The translations under genes were made by a program, and so were the position numbers. Positions 6,864-13,657 of a DNA stretch of 18,346 nucleotides are shown here, piece by piece (within the stretch, counting starts at the first letter, position 1; every line of letters starts with the position of its first letter). The notes beneath the pieces are model-generated. The model was given only the letters and a program-made list of their open reading frames with translations, was not told the origin of the DNA and searched no databases. The stretch is from DASSUW01 sp035706585 (GTDB lineage Bacteria > Actinomycetota > Thermoleophilia > Solirubrobacterales > Solirubrobacteraceae), in contig DASSUW010000273.1 of the NCBI GenBank assembly GCA_035706585.1, forward strand, positions 1 to 18,346, written 5' to 3'.

Positions 6864-7922
6864 ATGAGCTCGGCCCACGACGCGATGAGTGGCGCGCTCG
6901 CCGCTCTCCTGGACCGCGGCGAGGATCGCGGCTGCCTGGAGCTGAGCGAGGTCGACGAGCTCGCCCAGGCGCTCGATCTGGAGGAGAGCGACCTCGGTGG
7001 GCTCTACGAGCAGCTCGACGCGCGCGGGATCGCGCTGCGGGACGACTGCGGGCGCGAGACGGCGCCGGTCGCACCGGTCGACGACGCCGCGCTGGCGCAC
7101 GTCACGACCGACACGCTGCAGCTGTTCCTGAACGAGATCGGCCGGCACCGGCTCCTCACCCCCGACGAGGAGATCGACCTCGCGCGCCGCATCGAGCGCG
7201 GCGACCTGGCAGCCAAGGAGCGCATGATCAACGCGAACCTGCGGCTGGTCGTCTCGATCGCCAAGAAGTACCAGGGGTCCGAGCTCACGTTGCTCGACCT
7301 GATCCAGGAGGGCATCCTGGGCCTGATCCGAGCGGTCGAGAAGTTCGACTGGCGCCGCGGCTACCGCTTCTCCACGTACGCGACGTGGTGGATCCGCCAG
7401 GCCGTCGAGCGCGGCATGGACGCCAAGGCGCGAACGATCAAGCTGCCGATCAACCTCGTGCGGGCGCAGCGCAAGGTCGCCCGGGCCGAGAATGTGTTGG
7501 TGGTCAAGCTCGACCGCGCGCCGACCGACGCCGAGGTGGCCGTCGAGGCCCAGATCTCGCTCGAGGACCTGCACGCGCTGCGCGACGCCGCACGGACCGT
7601 GACGTCGCTGGACCGGCCGCTGGGCGAGGAGGAGGACGCCTCGTTCGGCGACCTGCTGCCCGCCGACGCGCCCGGCCCGGAGGACGAGGTCCACATCTCG
7701 CTGCGCGAGCAGGCGCTGCGCCACGCCCTCGACGAGCTCCCGGAGCGCGAGCGGACCGTGGTGGCGCTGCGCTACGGCATCGACGGCGGCGAGCCGACCC
7801 CGCTGCGCGAGATCGGCCGCCGGCTCGGGATCACGCCCGAGCGCGTGCGCCAGATCGAGTCAAAGGCGCTCGGCCGGCTGGGCCGGATGCGCGAGCTCGA
7901 CGCGCTGCGCCAGGCGGCCTGA
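6864..7922 (+). CDS. RpoD-family (sigma-70 group 1/2) RNA polymerase sigma factor
   Basis: The 352-residue protein contains all major sigma-70 regions: an acidic N-terminal segment (about 9-63), region 1.2 (TLQLFLNEIGRHRLLTPDEE, 84-103), region 2 with NLRLVVSIAKKY, LIQEGILGLIRAVEKFD and the -10 recognition segment YRFSTYATWWIRQA (167-180), region 3 (199-270), and region 4 with the HTH LREIGRRLGITPERVRQIES (314-333). It is shorter than primary sigma factors and lacks a long region 1.1 or non-conserved insert, which suggests a group 2 paralogue. The start is uncertain: ATG 6864 is used, with an in-frame GTG at 6846 adding MTKTSD. It converges on rsgA and is followed by a likely intrinsic terminator. 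Confidence 0.93.
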   Translation: MSSAHDAMSGALAALLDRGEDRGCLELSEVDELAQALDLEESDLGGLYEQLDARGIALRDDCGRETAPVAPVDDAALAHVTTDTLQLFLNEIGRHRLLTPDEEIDLARRIERGDLAAKERMINANLRLVVSIAKKYQGSELTLLDLIQEGILGLIRAVEKFDWRRGYRFSTYATWWIRQAVERGMDAKARTIKLPINLVRAQRKVARAENVLVVKLDRAPTDAEVAVEAQISLEDLHALRDAARTVTSLDRPLGEEEDASFGDLLPADAPGPEDEVHISLREQALRHALDELPERERTVVALRYGIDGGEPTPLREIGRRLGITPERVRQIESKALGRLGRMRELDALRQAA

Positions 7923-7934
7923 ACGCACTCTCGG

Positions 7935-8089
7935 CGAACGTCAACTGCGCACTCAGGGAGGCGACGCGAGCGGCAACGCGCCATCGGCCGATCCCTGGCG
8001 CTTTTTCATCGCATATCGACGTAAACGCGCCAGGGGACCGCGGCGCGGCCGACACCCTCGCCGCCCTACCCAGCCGCCGTTGACGTTCG
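7935..8089. repeat. Nested inverted repeats in the sigma factor/rsgA convergent gap
   Basis: CGAACGTCAAC (7935-7945) and GTTGACGTTCG (8079-8089) form a perfect 11-bp outer inverted repeat, each arm close to the stop codon of one convergent gene. Inside it CCCTGGCGC (7993-8001) and GCGCCAGGG (8027-8035) form a perfect 9-bp inner pair around a 25-nt A/T-richer loop. A bidirectional termination structure or protein-binding region are both possible. Confidence 0.6.
7978..8006 (+). terminator. Probable rho-independent terminator after the sigma factor gene
   Basis: GCGCCA (7978-7983) can pair with TGGCGC (7996-8001), followed immediately by five T residues (8002-8006). The loop contains the palindrome ATCGGCCGAT. 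It lies 56 bp after the sigma stop codon. The right arm can alternatively pair with GCGCCAGGG at 8027-8035, which may help terminate the convergent rsgA transcript. Confidence 0.6.
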
Positions 8090-9100
8090 TCAGCGCCCTC
8101 GCTCCCGCTGATAGGCCCGGTACGCCCGCGCGCCGATGCGCCCGCGCCGGCGCTCGGCGATCCGATCCCGCTCGCGCTCGAGCTTGCGCAGCCCGGCGAG
8201 CCGTTCCGGGGCCACGGCGCCGGCGACCGCGCAGCCCGGCTCGCCCTCGTGCCGGCAGTCGCCGAAGCGGCACGAGCGCGCCAGTTCGGCGATGTCGGCG
8301 AACGCCGTGTCCAGTCCCGCGGCGTCGTCCCAGACGCGCGGCAGCCGGAGCCCCGGCGTGTCGATCACGATCGCGCCGCCCGGCAGCGGGACGAGCTCGC
8401 GGGCGGTGGTCGCGTGGCGGCCCCGGTCGTCGCCGGCGCGGATCTCGGCGGTCCGGCGCGGCGGGCCGCCGCTCAGCGCGTTCAGCAGCGTGGTCTTGCC
8501 CGTGCCGGACGAGCCGAGCAGGACGGCTGTGACGCCGGGCCGCAGCCACGCGGCCAGCGCGTCCAGGCCGCTGCCGGCGTGGACGCTGAGGGCGATCACC
8601 GGCACCGTCGACCCGAGCGCGAGCCGCACGTCGGCCACGTGGGCCCACGGGTCGGCGACGAGGTCGGCCTTGGAGAGCACGACGACCGCGTCGGCGCGCG
8701 CGTCGGCGGCGAGCGCGAGCAGGCGCTCGAGCCGGCGGATGTTGAGGTCGCGGTTGAGCGAGCCGACGATCAGCGCCACGTCGACGTTCGCGGCGAGCAC
8801 CTGCGACTGGGACTGCCCGCCCGGCGCGGCGCGGGCGATCCCGCCGCGGCGCGGCAGCACGGCGTGCACCACGCCCGTGCGGGGATCGACCGCGACCCAG
8901 TCACCGACCGCCGGCAGGTCGGCCGGCGCGGACGCGGCATGCCGCAGCCGCCCCGCGACGCGGCCGGCGAGGGCGCCGTCCGGTCCGAGCAGGTCGAGCC
9001 GGCCGCGGTGCGCGGACGCCACGCGGGCGCCCACGAGCCCGGGGCGATCGAGCGCGGCCAGTTGCGTTGCGCGTTCTGAGGTCCAACCAAGCGATTCCAC
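8090..9100 (-). CDS. rsgA: Ribosome small-subunit-dependent GTPase A (RsgA)
   Basis: RsgA is a circularly permuted GTPase that helps late 30S subunit maturation. The order here is diagnostic: an OB-fold N-terminal domain (about 22-85), then G4 as SKAD (143-146, where most members have NKxD), G1 GSSGTGKT (196-203) and G3 DTPG (247-250). A C-terminal zinc site follows with C277, C282, H284 and C290 (CRFGDCRHEGEPGC). Length (336 residues) is normal. The GTG start at 9100 has AGGAG 7 nt upstream. That ribosome binding site lies in one arm of a perfect 10-bp inverted repeat whose other arm is at 9237-9246, so translation may be controlled by leader structure. The gene lies 227 bp downstream of the rsbW-like gene. 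Confidence 0.95.
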   Translation of the reverse strand: MESLGWTSERATQLAALDRPGLVGARVASAHRGRLDLLGPDGALAGRVAGRLRHAASAPADLPAVGDWVAVDPRTGVVHAVLPRRGGIARAAPGGQSQSQVLAANVDVALIVGSLNRDLNIRRLERLLALAADARADAVVVLSKADLVADPWAHVADVRLALGSTVPVIALSVHAGSGLDALAAWLRPGVTAVLLGSSGTGKTTLLNALSGGPPRRTAEIRAGDDRGRHATTARELVPLPGGAIVIDTPGLRLPRVWDDAAGLDTAFADIAELARSCRFGDCRHEGEPGCAVAGAVAPERLAGLRKLERERDRIAERRRGRIGARAYRAYQRERGR

Positions 9101-9286
9101 TGAAAGGCTCCTGAGGGGTCTGGGCGCGCACCGATACGCGCCCGGGTCTGGGCGCGCGCGGACACGCGCCCGGTCTCGGCGCGCGCACGGCGCGCCGCGG
9201 GTCGCGGACGTGGCGGACCGGCGCGGCGCCGATCCGCCTCAGGAGCAGGCAGGCAGGTGTGAAACGCGAGTCAGCAGAGGCACTCG
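9101..9286 (-). promoter_or_regulatory. Structured 5' leader of rsgA that can sequester its Shine-Dalgarno
   Basis: Reading the minus strand, GCTCCTGAGG (9246-9237) is exactly complementary to CCTCAGGAGC (9116-9107), which contains the rsgA ribosome binding site AGGAG. Between the arms are three GC hairpins with 7-bp stems: 9178-9184/9190-9196, 9150-9156/9165-9171 and 9122-9128/9137-9143. A further GC-rich hairpin lies near 9218-9236. A candidate promoter sits just upstream. The pairing is directly visible; a regulatory role is inferred. Confidence 0.55.
9118..9200. repeat. Three tandem 27-28 bp hairpin-forming repeats
   Basis: Units at 9118-9145, 9146-9172 and 9173-9200 each start GTCT(G/C)GGCGCG and contain a perfect 7-bp self-complementary stem. 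The first two share the stem GGGCGCG/CGCGCCC but have different 8-nt loops (9129-9136 and 9157-9164). The third has a shifted stem, GGCGCGC/GCGCGCC, with a 5-nt loop. Stem conservation with loop divergence suggests selection on structure, although recent duplication with drift is possible. Confidence 0.75.
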
Positions 9287-9292
9287 CACGGG

Positions 9293-9321
9293 ACGATAGG
9301 GGGTGCCGCGCGCCGCTGGAA
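9293..9321 (-). promoter_or_regulatory. Candidate promoter for the rsgA leader
   Basis: On the minus strand TTCCAG (9321-9316) and TATCGT (9298-9293) are separated by 17 bp. Transcription would begin near 9286, giving a leader of about 186 nt. The -35 match is weak (3 of 6), so read-through from the rsbVW operon is an alternative. Confidence 0.35.
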
Positions 9322-9327
9322 GTGGGG

Positions 9328-9828
9328 CTAACCGCCCGCGGGCGCGCCGTGCGACGGCGCGTCGGGGTCCCAGCGGCCGTCGACGCCGACCGTGCCGGTC
9401 ACCGGATTGGCATCGGCCGGATCGTTCTCGCGGTTGTAGGCGAACGTCATCCGCACCTCGGTGCCGCTTCCCGCGCTGCCGCGCAGCTCGAACGCGTCCG
9501 ACAGCGCGGCGATCAGCGGGAGCCCGAGGCCGAGCGCGGGCGGCTCCGAGCGCGCCGGCCGCGGCTGGATGCCGCTGCCGTGGTCGCGCACCACGATCGT
9601 CAGCCCGTCCTCGCCGGCGCGCATCTCGACCTCGAGCATGCCGCTGTCAGAGTCATAGGCATGGACGACGACGTTCGTGCACGCCTCGGTGACCGCCATC
9701 TTCATGTCGGCCAGCACCGAGGCCTCGAAGTCGAGCGCATCGGCCATGCCCGCCAGTGCCTGCCGCACCACCCCGACGCCTTCGGGTCGCGCGGGCATGG
9801 TCAGGACCACTTCGGGGCGAGCGGTCAT
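9328..9828 (-). CDS. RsbW-like anti-sigma factor / serine kinase (HATPase_c)
   Basis: This 166-residue protein has the GHKL ATPase fold of SpoIIAB/RsbW kinases. The N-box is EACTNVVVHAY (E48, N52), the G1 box is RDHGSGI (D82), the G2 box is GLGLPLI (100-106), and the final strand carries GTEVRMTF. Such proteins bind a sigma factor and phosphorylate a STAS antagonist on serine. The ATG overlaps the stop of the upstream antagonist gene as ATGA (9825-9828), so the pair is translationally coupled. About 35 C-terminal residues (from NRENDPADANP) are polar and extend beyond the usual domain end. No partner sigma gene is in this operon; the RpoD-like sigma is nearby but is not a SigB/SigF type. Confidence 0.88.
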   Translation of the reverse strand: MTARPEVVLTMPARPEGVGVVRQALAGMADALDFEASVLADMKMAVTEACTNVVVHAYDSDSGMLEVEMRAGEDGLTIVVRDHGSGIQPRPARSEPPALGLGLPLIAALSDAFELRGSAGSGTEVRMTFAYNRENDPADANPVTGTVGVDGRWDPDAPSHGAPAGG

Positions 9829-10196
9829 GTGCTCGCGCCGTTCGTCCTCGCCGCCGCGATGGCCTCGTCTCTTCGGCGGAGCACCGGCAGGACCGGGACG
9901 AGCCCGGTGATGTCGAGGATCCGCTGCACTCCGGGCTCGACGGTCTCTCCCACGCAGACCACGAAGCCCTGCTTGCCCTCGAGCGCACGCCGCCGTGCGT
10001 CGAGCAGCGCGCCCAGCACCGACGAGTCGACGAACGTCGCGGCCGTCAGGTCGACCACGATGCCGCCGCCACGGTCAAGCGCCTCGTCCAGGCGCTCGCG
10101 AAGGGTGGGCGCGGTGTAGATGTCGTGCTCGCCCTCGACGACGACGACCACGACATCCCCTGCGGTGTCGTCGAGCACGATGGGGTTGGCTTCCAT
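9825..10196 (-). CDS. RsbV/SpoIIAA-like anti-sigma factor antagonist (STAS domain)
   Basis: From the ATG at 10196 this is a 123-residue single STAS domain. It has a hydrophobic first strand (DVVVVVVEGEHDIYTAP), a central strand IVVDLTAATFVDSSVLGALL carrying the phosphoacceptor serine (S58 in D-S-S), and a C-terminal helix region. Proteins of this family are phosphorylated by the partner kinase and dephosphorylated by PP2C enzymes such as the one at 1432-3537; unphosphorylated they release the sigma factor. A longer version from a TTG at 10208 is possible but would overlap a good -10 box. The next gene starts at the ATGA overlap. Confidence 0.88.
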   Translation of the reverse strand: MEANPIVLDDTAGDVVVVVVEGEHDIYTAPTLRERLDEALDRGGGIVVDLTAATFVDSSVLGALLDARRRALEGKQGFVVCVGETVEPGVQRILDITGLVPVLPVLRRRDEAIAAARTNGAST

Positions 10197-10206
10197 ACGG
10201 GCATGC

Positions 10207-10212
10207 AAGATA
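10207..10212 (-). promoter_or_regulatory. -10 box of the rsbV-rsbW operon
   Basis: TATCTT on the minus strand fits TAnnnT and lies 10 nt before the ATG at 10196. The predicted transcript start near 10200 would give a leader of only a few nucleotides. No clear -35 is seen. Confidence 0.45.
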
Positions 10213-10247
10213 CCCGGAACCCCGGCCCGCTAACTCCCAAGGGCGGA

Positions 10248-10253
10248 TACCCG
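10248..10253 (+). promoter_or_regulatory. Possible -10 box for the ligase operon
   Basis: TACCCG lies 7 nt before the ATG at 10261, the same spacing as other near-start boxes, but its last base departs from TAnnnT. AAGGGCGG at 10239-10246 might instead serve as a distant ribosome binding site. Confidence 0.3.
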
Positions 10254-10260
10254 CAAATCC

Positions 10261-11691
10261 ATGCCGTCCAACCTGGATTCGTATCGCGCCAAGCGTAATT
10301 TCACGGCGACGCCCGAGCCGTCGGGCGAAGGTGTCGCGTCACCCGCTGAGCGCACCTCCAGGTTCGTCGTTCAGGAGCATCACGCACGCTCGCTGCACTG
10401 GGACCTGCGGCTCGAGCGCGACGGCACGCTGGCCTCGTGGGCGGTCCCGAAAGGCATCCCGCCCGACCCGCGCAAGAACCACCTGGCGGTGCGGACCGAG
10501 GACCACCCGCTCGAGTACCTCGACTTCCACGGCGAGATCCCGGCCGGCCAGTACGGGGCCGGCACGATGCGGATCTGGGACCGCGGAACCTACGAGACGC
10601 ACAAGTGGCGCGACAAGGAGGTCATGGTCACGTTCCACGGCGAGCGGATCCGCGGCAAGTACGTCCTGTTCCGCACCGGCGGCAACAACTGGATGATCCA
10701 CCGGATGGATCCGCCCGAGGATCCGGACCGCGAGCCGATGCCCGAGCACATCAAGCCCATGCTCGCCCGCACCGGCGACCTCCCCAGCGACGACCACAAG
10801 TGGGCGTACGAGATCAAGTGGGACGGGGTCCGCGGGATCGCCTACATCGACGGCGGCCGCCTGAGGATCGAGGCGCGCAGCGGCCGGGACATCACGTCCC
10901 GCTATCCGGAGCTGCGCGAGCTCGGCCGCGCGCTGGCGGGCCGCCAGGCGGTGCTCGACGGCGAAGTCGTCGCCTTCGACGCCGACGGCCGCCCGAGCTT
11001 CCAGAAGCTCCAGGGCCGCATGCACCTCACGTCCGAGCACGCGGTCCGCCGCCTGTCGCAGAGCGACCCGGTGCACTACGTGATCTTCGACCTGCTGTGG
11101 CTCGACGGCCGCTCGCTGCTGGATCGGCCCTACAGCGAGCGGCGCGAGCGGCTGACCGAGCTCGAGCTGAACGGCCCGACCTGGCGCACGCCCGCCAACC
11201 ACGTCGGCGACGGCGCGGCGATGCTCGAGGCCTCGCGCGCCCAGGGGCTGGAGGGGATCATCGCCAAGCGGCTCGACTGCGCCTATCTGTCCGGTCGCCG
11301 CTCGCCGGGCTGGGTGAAGGTCAAGAACGTGCGCGAGACCGACGTGGTGGTCGGCGGCTGGCTCCCGGGCGAGGGCAAGCGCTCCGGCCGGCTCGGCGCG
11401 CTCGTCGTCGGCTTCTACGAGGACGGCGAGCTCAAGTACGCAGGGCGGGTCGGGACCGGCTTCGACGAGGCCGAGCTGGGCCGCCTCGGACGCCTGTTCG
11501 AGGGCCTCGCGCGCGATGCGAGCCCGTTCGCCGGCCGCCAGCCCCCGCGCGAGACCCAGTTCGTCGATCCGGTGCTGATCGCCCATGTCGGGTATGGGGA
11601 ATGGACACAGACGAGGACGCTGCGGCACCCGCGCTACCTCGGCCTGCGTGACGACATCGACCCCGAAACCGTGGAGTTCGACGATTCCTGA
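10261..11691 (+). CDS. ATP-dependent DNA ligase with N-terminal 3'-phosphoesterase domain (LigD-type)
   Basis: The 476-residue protein has two LigD modules. The phosphoesterase domain (about 5-150) shows the metal-binding set H40, H46, D48, R50 and H82 (EHHARSLHWDLR, EDHPLEY). The ligase domain (160-476) contains the adenylated lysine K186 in YEIKWDGVRG, followed by LDGEVVAFD, IFDLLWLDG, GIIAKRL and GWVKVKN; an OB fold carries LGALVVGFY. These enzymes trim 3' ends and seal double-strand breaks during NHEJ with Ku, whose gene begins at 18031. The LigD primase/polymerase domain is absent and would have to be encoded elsewhere. The gene leads a compact run with an aldo/keto reductase and a CDGSH protein. 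Confidence 0.93.
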   Translation: MPSNLDSYRAKRNFTATPEPSGEGVASPAERTSRFVVQEHHARSLHWDLRLERDGTLASWAVPKGIPPDPRKNHLAVRTEDHPLEYLDFHGEIPAGQYGAGTMRIWDRGTYETHKWRDKEVMVTFHGERIRGKYVLFRTGGNNWMIHRMDPPEDPDREPMPEHIKPMLARTGDLPSDDHKWAYEIKWDGVRGIAYIDGGRLRIEARSGRDITSRYPELRELGRALAGRQAVLDGEVVAFDADGRPSFQKLQGRMHLTSEHAVRRLSQSDPVHYVIFDLLWLDGRSLLDRPYSERRERLTELELNGPTWRTPANHVGDGAAMLEASRAQGLEGIIAKRLDCAYLSGRRSPGWVKVKNVRETDVVVGGWLPGEGKRSGRLGALVVGFYEDGELKYAGRVGTGFDEAELGRLGRLFEGLARDASPFAGRQPPRETQFVDPVLIAHVGYGEWTQTRTLRHPRYLGLRDDIDPETVEFDDS

Positions 11692-12532
11692 CCGACAGAT
11701 CGACGGCACCGGCGTGTTCCCGATCGGCCTCGGCGAGATGCCGATGTCGCTCTCCTCGCGCCCGCCCGAGGAGCGCTCGATCCGCACGATCCACGCGGCG
11801 CTCGACGCGGGCGTGAACCTGATCGACACCGCTGACGCGTACGCGCGCGACCACACCGACATCGGCCATGGCGAGCGGCTGATCGCCAAGGCCCTGAAGG
11901 GCCGCCGCGACGACGTGATCGTCGCCACCAAGGGCGGTCACACCCGCAACGGCGAGGCCTGGGAGCTCGACGGCCGGCCGGAGCACATCCGCGCGGCGTG
12001 CGAGGCGTCGCTGCGCGCGCTCGAGACCGACCGGATCGACCTCTACCAGTACCACCGGCCCGACCCGGACGTCCCGTACGCCGAGGCGATCGGCACGTTC
12101 AAGGAGCTGCAGGACGAGGGCAAGGTCCGCTGGGTCGGGATCTCGAACGCCAACGTCGAGCAGATCGAGTTGGCGTGCTCGATCGTCGACGTCGTCGCGG
12201 TCCAGAACCAGCTCTCGCTCGAGTACCGCTCGCCGATCGCCAAGGGCGAGGTCGCAGAGTGCGAGCGGCGCGGGATCGCGTTCCTGCCGTGGTCGCCGCT
12301 CGGCGGGATCAGGTCGGCCGCGGACGCCGCGGGCCGCCACGACCCGGTGCAGGCCGCCGCCGACGCCCACGGCGTGTCGCCGCAGCAGGTCGCGCTCGCG
12401 TGGCTGCTGTCGCTGAGCGAGGTCGTGATCCCGATCCCCGGCGCGAGCCGCCCAGAGTCGATCACCGACTCGGTGAAGGCGGTCGACCTGGAGCTGTCGG
12501 CCGACGAGCTGGCGGCGATCGGGGCGGAATGA
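11648..12532 (+). CDS. Aldo/keto reductase
   Basis: The protein is a TIM-barrel NAD(P)H-dependent oxidoreductase. Catalytic residues are visible as D60 and Y65 (DTADAY), the lysine in VIVATKGGH and the histidine in YQYHRPD. Other family segments are GKVRWVGISN, QNQLSLEYRS and FLPWSPLGGG-like FLPWSPLGGI, and IPIPGASRPESI binds cofactor near the C-terminus. The start is uncertain. GTG 11648 (drawn) overlaps the ligase gene by 44 bp. Family similarity seems to begin around TIPDRQIDGTG, at an ATT at 11684; another GTG lies at 11714. The ATG at 11585 would give an atypical N-terminus. The stop overlaps the next start as ATGA. The substrate is unknown. Confidence 0.88.
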   Translation: MTTSTPKPWSSTIPDRQIDGTGVFPIGLGEMPMSLSSRPPEERSIRTIHAALDAGVNLIDTADAYARDHTDIGHGERLIAKALKGRRDDVIVATKGGHTRNGEAWELDGRPEHIRAACEASLRALETDRIDLYQYHRPDPDVPYAEAIGTFKELQDEGKVRWVGISNANVEQIELACSIVDVVAVQNQLSLEYRSPIAKGEVAECERRGIAFLPWSPLGGIRSAADAAGRHDPVQAAADAHGVSPQQVALAWLLSLSEVVIPIPGASRPESITDSVKAVDLELSADELAAIGAE

Positions 12533-12762
12533 GGGACGTGGTGATCACCCCCTACCGCGACGGGCCGCTGCTCGTGCGCGGGCCGGTCCGGCTGACCGAC
12601 CAGGACGGCAACGAGATCGAGATCGACCGCGAGACGATCGCGCTCTGCCGCTGCGGCAAGTCGCGCCTGCGGCCGTTCTGCGACGGCACGCACAAGCTGG
12701 TGCGCTTCCGCGCACCCAGCGCGCCGGAGAACGGGCGCAACCCGCCGGATATCGCTCCCTGA
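12529..12762 (+). CDS. CDGSH-type iron-sulfur protein
   Basis: This 77-residue protein carries the CDGSH cluster-binding signature: C40, C42, C51 and H55 within LCRCGKSRLRPFCDGTHK, which coordinates a [2Fe-2S] cluster by three Cys and one His. An N-terminal beta segment (VVITPYRDGPLLVRGPVRLT) is typical of bacterial single-motif versions. These proteins act in electron transfer or cluster handling, usually with unknown partners. The start ATG overlaps the aldo/keto reductase stop, and GGGGCGG lies just before it, so it is coupled to that gene. A redox partner role for the reductase or for the iron enzyme at 15152-16171 is speculative. Confidence 0.92.
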   Translation: MRDVVITPYRDGPLLVRGPVRLTDQDGNEIEIDRETIALCRCGKSRLRPFCDGTHKLVRFRAPSAPENGRNPPDIAP

Positions 12763-12778
12763 CGGCCGGGGGCTCAGT

Positions 12779-12784
12779 TACGCT
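12779..12784 (+). promoter_or_regulatory. -10 box for the amino-acid ABC transporter operon
   Basis: TACGCT fits TAnnnT and sits 7 nt before the GTG at 12792. No Shine-Dalgarno is visible in the 29-bp gap, so a leaderless transcript is likely. Confidence 0.5.
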
Positions 12785-12791
12785 CCCGCGC

Positions 12792-13655
12792 GTGACGACC
12801 CCTCGCCTGCTCATCGCCCTGCTCGCTGCCGCCGCCTTCGCCGTCGCCGCCTGCGGTGACGATGAACCGGAGCCCGCACAGCCGCAGGCCGCCGGCACGC
12901 CGGCCGGGCCGTCGTGCGAGAAGGCCGACCTCGAGCTCAAGACGGCCGGGCAGCTGACCGTCGGGACCGACAAGCCCGCGTTCCCGCCGTACTTCGTCAA
13001 CGACGACCCCACGAACGGCAAGGGGTTCGAGAGCGCGGTCGCGTACGCGATCGCCGACAAGCTCGGGTTCGACGCGTCCGAGGTCAAGTGGAAGGTCGTC
13101 CCGTTCAACGCCTCGTTCAAGCCGGGGCCGAAGGACTTCGACTTCGACGTCAACCAGATCTCGATCACCGAGCCGCGCAAGCGGGCGGTCGACTTCTCCG
13201 AGCCCTACTACGAGTCGCCGCAGGCGGTGATCGCCCAGAAGAAGTCGCCGGCCGCGAACGCCACCAGCCTCGCCGACCTCAAGGACACGCAGATCGGCGT
13301 GCAGATCGGCACGACGAGCCTCGACGCGGTCAACGCGAGCATCCAGCCCTCCAAGCAGCCGAAGGTGTTCGACGACTCGAACGCGACCGTCACCGCGCTC
13401 AAGCAGAACCAGGTGGAGGCCGTGGTCACCGACCTGCCGACCGCGCTGTACCTGACCGCGGCCGAGATCCCCAGCGCCACCGTCGTCGGCCAGTTCTCGG
13501 CTCCGGGCGGCGACACCTGGGGTGCGCTGCTGGAGAAGGACTCGCCGCTGACGGCGTGCGTCAGCAAGGCGATCTCCGACCTGCGCGAATCGGGCGATCT
13601 CGAGCAGATCACCGAGAAGTGGATGGGCGCGGAGACGGCACCTGAGCTGAACTGA
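12792..13655 (+). CDS. Amino-acid ABC transporter substrate-binding lipoprotein (family 3)
   Basis: This 287-residue protein begins with a lipoprotein signal peptide (MTTPRLLIALLAAAAFAVAAC) whose lipobox cysteine is C21. A D/E/P/Q-rich linker follows, then a periplasmic-binding-protein family 3 fold. Family landmarks are LTVGTDKPAFPPYF, GFESAVAYAIADKLGF, the signature ITEPRKRAVDFSEPYY (about 125-140) and IGVQIGTTS. It should sit outside the membrane and deliver a polar amino acid or related compound to the permease encoded 2 bp downstream. The GTG start follows a -10-like box directly. The ligand cannot be deduced with confidence; this subfamily includes glutamine, glutamate and arginine binders. 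Confidence 0.92.
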   Translation: MTTPRLLIALLAAAAFAVAACGDDEPEPAQPQAAGTPAGPSCEKADLELKTAGQLTVGTDKPAFPPYFVNDDPTNGKGFESAVAYAIADKLGFDASEVKWKVVPFNASFKPGPKDFDFDVNQISITEPRKRAVDFSEPYYESPQAVIAQKKSPAANATSLADLKDTQIGVQIGTTSLDAVNASIQPSKQPKVFDDSNATVTALKQNQVEAVVTDLPTALYLTAAEIPSATVVGQFSAPGGDTWGALLEKDSPLTACVSKAISDLRESGDLEQITEKWMGAETAPELN

Positions 13656-13657
13656 CC

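Noticed and set aside
7935..8089. The outer inverted repeat resembles the ends of an integron attC site (…AAC … GTT…)
   Set aside because: The arms do not fit RYYYAAC/GTTRRRY (CGTCAAC/GTTGACG), there is no integrase or cassette array, and the flanking genes are chromosomal housekeeping genes.
9118..9200. CRISPR-like array
   Set aside because: The units are contiguous with no unique spacers of proper length, are self-complementary throughout, and no cas genes are present.
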